DNA of 64,000 nucleotides from Mesorhabditis belari (Eukaryota > Nematoda > Chromadorea > Rhabditida > Rhabditidae): positions 186,001-250,000 of the forward strand of contig CAUEEP010000900.1 of the NCBI GenBank assembly GCA_958450365.1. Direction: 5' to 3'. The notes beneath the pieces were generated by a model. The model did not search any database, had not been told where the DNA came from, and was given only the letters and a program-made list of their open reading frames with translations. Of the stretch, positions 52,531 through 62,300 are shown piece by piece. The first letter of the stretch is position 1, and each line of letters starts with the position of its first letter. The position numbers and the translations under genes are program-made.

Positions 52531-52569
52531 GCCCTGCGCCAGACGACGAGCGATTACGCAGCCGCCCAA

Positions 52570-52875
52570 AGAACACACAGAATAAATTTACGAATTTTCA
52601 CAAAACTTGCATTTTAAGTGGAACTACCAAGTGTATCTTTTTGGAAATTTGGATATAAGCTTAATTTTTGATTCCCTACAACTTTTTCATTAACACCAAA
52701 ATGGGTTTCTTTCGAAGAAAGTGCTCAAACTGTCACATATGACAATACCCGGCCGTTTTCAATTCACCAACCCAATATTTACACAAAGTATGGACATTGC
52801 TATCCTAGATCCCACTGTGGCTCAAGTTCCACTCAAGCTTTAACGGATTTTTAAATTAAAATTACCTTTTATACT
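52570..52875. repeat. Direct copy of 44130-44450 flanking the srh1-E module
   Basis: Half of a family I element plus 100 bp of unique tail (ATTTACACAAAGTATGGACA onward) occur on both sides of the srh1-E/srh2-E module in the same orientation, about 8.4 kb apart. Confidence 0.75.
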
Positions 52876-53277
52876 TTTCTACAAATGCAATATGTAAATT
52901 TAGTTTGCGATGATTAAAATGCACGTTTTTTTTAAAATCTAATTACAGATCATTAGTCTAAAAGAAAAGAAAGTCATTTATTTTGGGCTAAACAAGTTGA
53001 TCCACATCTCCCACGCTATTGGATTAAATAGGAAAATTTCTATGAACGTCATTCAGTCAAAAAAGCTCAACAAGTTCAACAAATTTACAATTTCCTTTCT
53101 CTTTTTTAAATGCTACCTTGAATTGCTTTATAAGCTTGTCATTATATTTCAGTTTTGAATTCTTTTCTCTACAATTCATCCACTTTTCATTGGTTCTTCT
53201 AGGCAAAGTTCTCATTAAAATTCTCATCCAAATTTTCAAGCTTATAGATCTTTTAATGTTCAAGGATTTCATTTAAA

Positions 53278-53482
53278 CTTTGAATTGCTTTAAATTACTT
53301 TAAATTGCTTTAAATTGCTTTAAATTGCTTTAAATTGCTTTAAATTGCTTTAAATTGCTTTAAATTACTTTAAATTACTTTAAATTACTTTAAATTACTT
53401 TAAATTACTTTAAATTACTTTAAATTACTTTAAATTACTTTAAATTACTTTAAATTACTTTAAATTACTTTAAATTACTTTT
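53278..53482. repeat. 10-bp minisatellite TTGCTTTAAA / TTACTTTAAA
   Basis: About twenty head-to-tail 10-bp units. The first block reads mostly TTGCTTTAAA, then switches to TTACTTTAAA, followed by TATTACTATTAAA degenerates to about 53540. It lies 150 bp upstream of the secreted-peptide gene. Confidence 0.92.
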
Positions 53483-53629
53483 ATTACTATTAAATATTAC
53501 TATTACTATTAAATATTACTATTAAATAATTACTTTAAATTACTTTAAACTTTGAATTACTCTGTACTGTTTTATCTCAGCTCAATAATCTTTAGCTACT
53601 CAATAAAACTAAATACATCTTCCTTTTCA

Positions 53630-54027
53630 ATGAGTCTTCTAAAATCTTTCCTATTCCTTCTGCTTGTCATCTCAAACTTGGCTGCACCGACACTTGAATG
53701 TAGTCGAACATTGCTGAAATATCGATGTAAGTTTTGAAAGTGTAAGTGCTAAAAAAGAGTAACAATTAGCTTTTCATGAGAACTTTAATGAGAACTGTGT
53801 CTAGAAGAGCCAATGAAAAGTGGATGAGTTGTGGAGAAAAGAATTCAATACTCAATAGTTCCAAATAATATTCAGTATCAGCCAGTGAGAACTGTGTGAT
53901 TCGTGTTTTCGATTGTGACTCTGGATGCAAAAACGATGGCGAATCTCTAACAAAATGCATGCATTCAAATGGATATTTCGATTGGTTTTGCGATGATAGC
54001 ACACATCAAGCGTATGCTTTGTGGTGA
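53630..54027 (+). CDS. Small secreted cysteine-rich peptide, 82 aa
   Basis: Two exons, 53630-53726 and 53876-54027, joined by a 149-nt intron with GTAAGT donor and TATTCAG acceptor, give 82 codons in phase. The start MSLLKSFLFLLLVISNLAAP is a clear signal peptide. The mature part has six cysteines (ECS, ENCVIRVFDC, SGC, TKC, FDWFC), which suggests three disulfides. The ATG was chosen because the signal peptide begins there; an upstream in-frame ATG at 53552 would add an unlikely leader. The stop overlaps an AATAAA. No family recognised. It could be a peptide ligand, protease inhibitor or effector; nothing here decides. Confidence 0.6.
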
Positions 54028-54428
54028 ATAAATTGATATCAATTGTTATTGCACGAGATTGCACAAATACTTTGAGTACTTCTATTATTCTATTGCCCTG
54101 TTCTTCGTTTACGATTCAGTTCAGAAGTTCAGAGACATCGATTTTCACTTTATTGTTAGTAGAATGTTAAGTGATCGATTGGGAGCGATCGAGCGATCGA
54201 TTGGAATCGAGCTCTCCAAAAACTGGGTCAACTATTAGTTGAGATAAAATTGAGTAAATGGATGTGGTAAAATTATCGAACCGATGCTTATCGATAAATT
54301 AAAAGAAGAAAATGAAGAGAGTATACCCATTTGACACCCATGAAGAGTCATTAAGAGCTGAATTCTGGAGCTGAAAGCTGATCTAGTTGAATCTCATTTG
54401 AAAGCTCTTAATAACTACTACAAAATAT

Positions 54429-55632
54429 TAGGTTGGCGGATTATGAATTGCCGTTTTTATCAAAAAGAAATATTATAAAATCAATACAAAAATATTAATC
54501 TAAAGGTATCCCATCGGTATCTATGACATCCGCCAACGTCCACGCAAAGAATGAATGCCCTTGTTGAAGAACCGACCGGCTGTGGCTCAAAGAAATGCAC
54601 CCAAATTTGGACTTCATCGCGGTTTTTGAATTTTTTTTCGGCCAAGGAATGCTGCATCGACCGGAACAAATGGTAATCAGATGGCGCAAGGTCTGGGCTA
54701 TATGGCGGGTGAGGCAGAAGTTCCCAGCCCAATTCTTCAATTTTTTCAGAGTTACTTTTGCGGTGTGTGGACGCGCGTTGTCATGGAGCAATTTTGTTGA
54801 CGCTGTTTCCACTCCCTGTCGACGAAGCGATGATCGACGCGGCTTATTGTTCTTTGTAGAGGTCCGCATTAACCGTTTGACCAGAATTTAGTACTTCAAA
54901 ATGCACCAATCCTTTGCTATTCCACCAAACACATAGCGTCATCGGATGGATGTCTGGTTTGGAGTCGGTTTGGGGTTTGTCAGGGCCAACCATTGTCGTT
55001 TTCTAGTGGTATTATCAAAGGATATCCACTTTTCATCAGACGTGACAACGACCAAAACCACTGTTCTTGGCTTGACGCAAAGTTCCGGCCAAATTGATTC
55101 GCGTTGTTTTGTTCAAATCGCTTAGTTCATGAGGCACCCATTTACCGCATTTATTCACCTTACCAATGGCATGCAAGTGGTCAGCAATGGTGGAATGATG
55201 ACAACCGAACCTCTCAGCAAGTTCTCGTGTCGCTTGGGCAGGATCAGAACGTTGGCTGCTTAAGTTCCCATCGTCCACAGTTTTGGTCGCCCTCATGTTC
55301 TTTGTCTTCAAGGCTCTCGCCGTCCCAAAGCGCTGAAACCAATTGCGACATTGACGTTCGTTGATAACATCTTCTCCGAATGCATTGCTTATAGAGCGAT
55401 GGGATTCTGCCGCTTTTCTGTTTGAAGTCGTAGAACAAACAAATCCGCATTTTAATTTTGATGTCGTTCATTTCCTGAGACAAATTTATATTAAAAATCT
55501 AAGCAAATATAGACGAATAATATATCAATCGGCGCGGCAAAAACGCTCTTTAATATAGTTAAAAAGTACCACAAAAATTTATTTGAAAAAAAATACAAAG
55601 CAAAAGCCGGCATTCATAATCCGACAACCTAA
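54429..55632 (-). mobile_element. Mariner transposon, full length but decayed
   Basis: Termini TTAGGTTGGCGGATTATGAA and complement of TTAGGTTGTCGGATTATGAA bound 1.2 kb. The minus strand encodes, in broken frames from 55483 to 54481, the N-terminal domain (MNDIKIKMRICLFYDFKQK), ATRELAERFGCHHSTIADHL, WVPHELSD, LLHDNARPHTA with the second catalytic Asp, and PHPPYSPDLAPSDYHLFRSM with the third. Multiple frameshifts rule out activity. It is a different mariner from the one at 31047. Confidence 0.87.
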
Positions 55633-55939
55633 TAGAATAACTCGATCAACGATTTGTGCAAATCTTTTTGAAAAATTTAAGGACCTAAACGTGACACTTC
55701 TGAAAAAGATGATCATCTGTTTTCACGTCAACTAGATCATTTATAATACTGATTACCGTATTTTCTCTAATAGTACCCTGAGAGTCGCCTAAATTCCTCG
55801 AAATCTCGAGAACCGCTTATCAGAACCTATCGATGTGGGGTCGGAAAATGTAGCTGACGATGAGATCTAGTGGGGGATTTGAGTGTTGAGCTTCTGTGAA
55901 AACTTTGAAACCGTCAAATAGTCACTAACTCGGCTCGCT

Positions 55940-56505
55940 GGGATACTACGCTGGGATACTACGCTGGGATACTACGCTGGGATACTGCAAAACCATACAC
56001 CACCCCCTAAATTTCAATTTTCTGTGGCTCCCGTGCCAGTGACAAAAAAAACTGAAAACGTAGTTAGATACAGGGCCAAAAATAGCCAAAAAAATCAAAG
56101 ATGCCATTACCCGCGAGTGGAATGCCATTCCAAGAAGCACCATCAAGAAGCTAGTTGACAGAATGCCGAGTCGAATATTTGACGTGATCAGTCGCCAGGG
56201 ACAGACATCAAAATATTGTTATTGTACTGTTAAACTGTTATTGTTATAAATAAACTTTGTTATCATAAAAATTGAACAAAAATGCAACAACGACACCAAA
56301 ATTTGGGGGGTGACGTATGGTTTTGCACCGGGTTAATTTTCGTTTTTTGGCTCTTACATTTTCCCTATTCATGCTGTGTCGATGATTTTTGGGGTTTAAG
56401 GGTTATTTTTGGTCCTGAATCTGACTATGTTTTCAGTTTTTTTGTCACTGGCACAGGAGCCGCAGAAAATTGAAATTTAGGGGGTGGCGTATGGCTTTGC
56501 ACCGC
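55940..56505 (+). mobile_element. Tc1-like transposon relic
   Basis: About 55985-56080 and 56420-56505 are inverted repeats (CACCCCCTAAATTTCAATTT on the left and its complement on the right). Between them 56088-56210 (+) encodes IKDAITREWNAIPRSTIKKL then VDRMPSRIFDVI, the C-terminal end of a Tc1-type transposase. The left edge is a 13-bp tandem repeat (GCTGGGATACTAC, four units at 55938-55985). Confidence 0.7.
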
Positions 56506-57473
56506 ACTGTATTAGAGAAAATACGATATATCTGAATTAAATACAAGAATAAAAATCTTATCAATTAGTACAGTATTTGTACATAAATACGAGGACAGGG
56601 GTAACAGGCATAAGATGAAATTGGCAAAACAAGACACAAAATATTCAAGAGAGAAAATTCAAGACGCAGTTAAGCGTAAATAATGTTTTTTAGATAAAAA
56701 TAGACTCAAAAATGGTGTTTAAAATGATTTTAATGATTTTCAAAGACATCCACTCCTTTTTTATTAAGCAGAAATCCTTTTTCTCTCTGTTTTTCCCAGC
56801 ATTTCTCTTTTCCCAAAAAAAGAGAATGACTCACTACCGTAATCCTTCAAAAATTTTCGAAAAATCAAAGAGAAAATCCATGTGATTGCACAACATTCTA
56901 AGAATAAAGACCCATTGCTCAATGTTGTGCAATCGACGAGGAGAATCACATATAATGGTGTGGAAAGCTCATCGAGTATTGCAAAACAGCCGTTTACTTT
57001 TTGGTTACTTTTAAATTACTCAGTTTTTGCGCTTGTTTGAAACCACGTTTTTCTTTTCTTAGATTAATTTTTAAATCTTTTAAATCAATTTCACTTTAGA
57101 GGATTTCCTTTAGAGTAAGTTTACTGTTAGATTTGCCCAATCTAATCAAGTTCACTTTAGAGGATTTCCTTTAGAGTAAGTTTACTGTTAGATTTACCCA
57201 AAGCTACTCAATTTTATCATGCATCACTTCTCGAATTGCCTTATTGAACTACAATAAATCAAATGTATCAGATTATATCTGACTTTAAACTCTCAGCTTT
57301 GACTCTGAAGCTCGTTAACAGTTCTAACTTTTGTCTATAGCTTTTGCCTCTCTCTCTCTTTTGTTTGTTACTGTAAGCTTGCAAGATTTGCTCAATTATA
57401 TAAACTCTATCAAACATTAGTCCATCAAAAGTATCAAGATCAAGCTATCAAGACTCTTTCCAGATCACCAATC
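56506..57473. repeat. Intergenic region with 61-bp tandem duplication (57090-57201)
   Basis: TTCACTTTAGAGGATTTCCT and the following 40 bases occur twice in tandem, 270 bp upstream of the ubiquitin-L40 start. No gene is apparent in the rest; the short frames lack splice support. Confidence 0.7.
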
Positions 57474-58511
57474 ATGCAGTTGTTCGTGAAAACCCACGAC
57501 GGAACTCAGAGTCTTTTCTTTGAGTCAACTCAGATGCAAATCGGAGAGTTGAAAGAGGAAATTGCCTCAAGACTCTCCATTCAAAGCCAATATTTTTATC
57601 TCACTCATCAAGGTTGGTGTTGGAGTTTGATTTAGGAAAATATTTGTTGAACAATACATGAATTTCAAGCATTGGAACCATATTGGAACCGTATCTGAAC
57701 CATATTGGAACCATTTAGGCATGAAACTAGAGTTAGAATTAAGTTTATCATGTTGATCAATAACGTAAACAATTTCAGGTCGTTGTTTGAATGAGTTGAG
57801 CACGGCCGAAGAGTCCGGGCTTCACAATGGATCATCCATTCATTTGATCCCTCGTTTGCCTGGAGGAGGAAATCGAGGTTTGAAATGAAAATTGAATATT
57901 TCAACGTTGAAACACTCCTATCTTTCCAATCTTTCCAAGATTTGAATAATTTGAATTGTTGAAGTGAAATATTTGACTCTCAAAGCATTAGCTCACCATT
58001 TTAACCTATTTCTTTTTAGAATGGATGAGCATGAAGGACAAGGAACTCGCTTTCAAGCATAACGTCGACAAAATGGTTGGTTTAGCAAGTGAATAGATAG
58101 CCTTGACTTGAAATTATACTTTAAAAACCGTCTTTGTACATACGTCTTTGTACGTACGTCTTTGTACATACGTCTTTGTACATACGTCTTTGTACGTGCG
58201 TCTTTGTACGTACGTCTTTGTACGTATGTCTTTGTACGTATGTCTTTGTACATACGCCTTTGTACATACGACTTTGTACATACGTCTTTGTACATACGAC
58301 TTTGTACATACGTCTTTGTACGTACGTCTTTGTAAGTACGTCTTTGTACGTATGTCTTTGTAAGTACGTCAAGTTTTGGCATAAATACTCATTGATTTCC
58401 CAGGTCTGTCGCCGTTGCTATGCTCGTCTTCCCCCAAAAGCCACTCAATGTCGAAAGAAAGATTGTCGATCGACTGATATACGAAAGAAGAGCAATAATC
58501 CGAATAAGTAG
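57474..58511 (+). CDS. Divergent ubiquitin-ribosomal protein L40 fusion, 133 aa
   Basis: Exons 57474-57612, 57779-57877, 58020-58075 and 58404-58511, all in phase. Residues 1-76 align without gaps to ubiquitin: MQLFVKTHDG at the start, G47, L50, IHLI, and RLPGG ending at G76. After residue 76 comes an L40-type tail with the zinc motif VCRRCYARLPPKATQCRKKD (four Cys). Normally such fusions release ubiquitin and a 60S subunit protein. Here Lys11, 29, 33, 48 and 63 are all replaced (T, E, R, R, N); only Lys6 and Lys27 remain. Ile44 is Thr, Leu8 is His, and Arg74 is Pro. Whether deubiquitinases cleave after G76 is unclear. Intron 3 contains a 14-bp minisatellite. AATAAA at 58676. Confidence 0.87.
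58130..58375. repeat. 14-bp minisatellite TACGTCTTTGTACA in L40 intron
   Basis: About 17 units with drift (TACGTATGTCTTTG, TACGACTTTG). It fills most of intron 3 of the ubiquitin-L40 gene and leaves all frames open on both strands, which explains the long apparent frames here. Confidence 0.93.
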
Positions 58512-58775
58512 ATGAACAATGGTCTCGTAGTGTACATGAAATTCATTTAAACTCAAGATTGATCTAGCTTCTCTTTTCTACTCGAAACTTTCACTTGCAC
58601 TACGGTTCATTCATTCTCTTCTCTAACTCTAACGGGTTGCTCTTCTCTTTGTGCATATTATGAACATGAATGTTGAATAAATTATCGTTTTTTTCAAATT
58701 GGAAACAACTTTAAAATGTTCAAATGGAAAAATGGATAGTTTAACTGTGAGAAAACGCCTGGAAGATCCCTCTCG

Positions 58776-59041
58776 CTTGAAGAGGAATTGAACCCTCAAC
58801 CTTCCACCCTAAATCTAGACAGACAGCTCTATTACTCTCTACCTCTTTTTTCCTTTTCCCTCATTAGTCTCGTAAAGCCTTTTTTTGCTCTTCTCTTTGT
58901 TCATTTTAGAAAAAATGTTCATTTCACACCTTAGCCTTTTCAAAAGAATTTGGCGATGAAAGGGGATTGGAGGGGAATTGAACCCTCAGCCTTCCACCCT
59001 CAATCTAGACAGACGCTCCACCACTGAGCCACGGCAATTGC
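58776..59041 (-). tRNA. Two tRNA-like sequences, likely pseudogenes
   Basis: Minus strand of 58965-59041 has A box TGGCTCAGTGG and B box GGTTCAATTCC at tRNA-like spacing (47 nt). A sister sequence at 58776-58860 shares GTCTGTCTAGATT, GGGTGGAAGG and GAGGGTTCAATTCC but has lost the A box. Neither forms a proper acceptor stem, and the anticodon stem is irregular. They look like decayed tRNA-Thr-like genes. Confidence 0.35.
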
Positions 59042-59382
59042 TTCTGGTAGCGAGAAAGAAGGTGGAAGAAGAGGGGAAGAGAAAGAGCATTGCTCACCCA
59101 GCTATTGACTGTGGAAAGTTGTTAAAATTCAAACAAAAGCGTTCAAATCTTTTCCAAGAACGCTTTCCTTTCCCCATTGCAATGGGGAAAGGAAAGCGTT
59201 CCTGGAATGCAATGCATTGCACAACAATGAGTCACCGCTCTTTTTCATTTTTCTTCAATAGAGGGAAAAGGGTTTCTTTTCTCAAAAAAAAAGACTGAAC
59301 ACTCAAAATTGAAAAGGAAAACATCGAAATGCCAAAGAAGATTATTGTTTTAAATTCAGAAAAAGCTTTATTCTTTTAAAAT

Positions 59383-62300
59383 CTAAAAACGAAGAATGAG
59401 GAGATGGATAAGTCGATGAATAAGTAGATGAATCAGCATGTTCCAGTGGCTAAAGTTGATTTGTTTACATTTGTTTACATTTATTTGTTGAATTTTTATT
59501 GAATTACTTGGGATATCGATTCCAGGCGTGTATCCATAAGCGGTGAATGCGGCATGTCCATAAACCGTTGCCGCGTATTTCACGTTTGGATCAGTCGACT
59601 GAATGACGTGAGTGCCGGGTTGAACGGGGAAATCGGCCACGTAATAGGTTGATTTGCCTTGTCTAAAGCTACTAATTAGCTGGATTACTGTACTGAACTG
59701 GGTTCCCTAATCATTGATTTCTCGGGTACACTTTTGCGCTTAAACATACGCTTAAACATACCCGCTTAAACATACCCGCTTAAACATACCCACTTAAACA
59801 TACCCAGCTATTGCCCTAGCTACAGTAATATTTGTCACAAACAGTGCACTAGAAAGGGTTTGTTTTGCAGAGAACAAAGTACACTTTATCATTTGATTTG
59901 AATGCCATCTTGTCACCAACCTTTGGTAGAAAAGTGGGCTCACCACCCAATTGTCAACAGTCAACTTTCCAGTTGAAGGGAGATCGGTTTGTAAACGAAT
60001 ATAGTGAGAAGCTGGGGATCTACCTGTTAAACCAGTTGTCACCTGAAATCTTTATTCATCGACTTTTTGCCTTCATTACCTGGATGTAGGTTTGATTTGT
60101 GAATTGTGAAACGGAGGGAATGTGAACGAGGAAAGGAGAGCCTTGACCATCAGTTCGAATAGATGACACCTGAATTTAAATTTTCCCATTTCCAAAAAGC
60201 AAATGGCTTACATTGAATTTGGTTTAGTCTTGGATTGACCTGGGATCTGGGTTTTATTCCTTACTGGCCATTCCTTTCCCTAGTCCTTTCCCTAGTCCTT
60301 TCCTTAGTCCTTTCCCTAGTCCTTTCCCTAGTAAGGACTAGAGAAAGGCATTAAGTCATAATGACCTTTTTGATGAGCTTTTGATAGAGCTTGAATGAGA
60401 ATTTCGAATCCGATTTTAGTTTTTCTAATGGAGCTCTGTATCGGAATATATCTGGCATCAAAGTTTACTCGAAATCTGAAATCTGACAGTATTTTAGAGT
60501 AGAGGTAAGTCGATAGCCTTTCTCAGCCAGAAGAACCCTTCTTAGGTCTCCGGGCTCAAACTTTTTTTGCTTTTTTTAGGAAAATTGATTGAAATTAAGA
60601 AAGAACGACAAAATTTAAAGGTACGAAATGGAAATTTACTAAGCACAAACTAAACACATCAGATTTTGATGCCAGGTATCTTATTGGGTTGGTGGAAAAG
60701 TCCTTTCGGATTTATCAATACAATACAGAGCTCCATTGGATTCGCTGAGCTGATTCGGAAAGCTCAATCGAAAAGCTCATTCGGAAAGCTCATTCGAAAA
60801 GCTCATTCGGAATCCCCATTGTAAACTCTCTCAAATATGCATCAAAAAGGCCAAATAACCTGTCGCCTTTCCCTAGTTAGTCAACCAAAGCAAAGCTAAA
60901 CATTGTCTTTCGGATCTGATCTTACCAGACCAACTCAACAGCATCAAGCCAAGAGCGTTGATTTTGGTCTAACAACATTCCTGCATCTGTCTAGTAAATG
61001 CAATGAACTGTAATAAATGAATTTACCGCCACAGCATACGAAGGATTGCTCGTTGTGATCATGGCCGAACCAAGAATCGAGAAAATGTAATAGCTAAACG
61101 TCCTTTGCAAAATGATTCTCGAATATAACTGACGCTTGAGCTCCAGCAAGCGTGCCTTGAGCAACTCCATTGACATAAACCGTTGTGTTTTGTGACTGAA
61201 AGAATTGATATGTAAATTTTCAGCTAAAGTGATTGGTTTTCTTCTAGCTTCATTTCTCTCACCTGTGAAAAAAGCATGACCTCACCGCGATCCTCGGAAA
61301 TAAATTGAGTGTATGGGAAGAGTAGACCCGAGTCTTGAATTGGGAACAGCATAATTGCCTGTAAATTTTGTCATTTATCGTTTAATAAGCTAAAAAGTTT
61401 ACCTCGTAGTTGCAAATCAGTGGATTCCAATAGCCAAAACCACAAACAGCGCCCGAGATCACGGCTGAAAAGAGATTTGAAAGTAAGAAGTAAAGAGATT
61501 AGTGATACAACTATTTGAATTGAATCTAGCTGCAATACTTTTAAGCACAGCCTTAAGCACAGCCTTAAGCACAGCCTTAAGCACAGCCTTAAGCACAGCC
61601 TTAAGCACAGCCTTAAGCACAGCCTTAAGCACAGCCTTCAGCACAGCCTTCAGCACAGCCTTTGACCTTTAACCTCCACTCACCGACAGGGAAATTAGTG
61701 GTAATCTGATAGTTTGTTAACGGGATAACATTGACAGCAATAGTCAGCACTTGACCGGCGTTGATGGTGACTGTTGCGGGATTTGTGAGTGGAGGGAAGG
61801 TGGTCACCTAGAAGAGAAACAAATCTTCATTTTCAATCAATCAATCAATCACTTGTGTCCCATCTTGTGTAGCGACCACTGACCAGATATTCGTCGATCT
61901 CATGTTATTTCTCGCTGCATCATCACCAACTGAACGATAACTGGTGCCAAGAGAGCACACCTGAAGTCAATGATTAGCTCGATGATTAGTTAAAGCTCTT
62001 TCCCAATACCCTAAAAAAATTGGGTACCTTAAGAAAAGCGGGTACTTTATACAGCGTAATGCTTTGCTAAAGCAATGTTTTCTGTTAATATTAAAGTACC
62101 CGATAAATGTGGGAAACAGTAAAAGATCGTCTCCCGACATATCTTTTTGAATACATGTTCTTTATACAGCGCGAAAGAAGAGCCCGAAAAAAGAATTGAA
62201 TTCTAAATTGGCGCTGGTAAACCTTTGGAATGAACCCATTAAGAAGCGCAAAGGATCTTACACCGAACTAATGTCATAACTTCTATCGCAACTAAATTTA

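Noticed and set aside
58130..58375. Possible CRISPR-like array (also 62636-62765 and 63520-63660)
   Set aside because: Units are directly adjacent without spacers and the genome is eukaryotic; these are minisatellites.
58053..58511. Several long overlapping frames on both strands, 75-125 codons
   Set aside because: They are produced by the 14-bp minisatellite, which has no stop in several frames. Only 58404-58511 is real, as the last exon of the ubiquitin-L40 gene.
58978..59298. 106-codon frame starting MNPQPSTLN
   Set aside because: Begins inside the tRNA-like sequence, has no splice context or family motif, and looks like chance.
60680..60725. Mariner terminus TTGGGTTGGTGGAAAAGTCC
   Set aside because: Only one end and no transposase or matching second end nearby, so listed only as a note within the intron.
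61459..61656. Frame encoding a KAVL repeat protein
   Set aside because: Direct translation of the intronic CCTTAAGCACAG array; it lies inside an intron with good splice signals on both sides.
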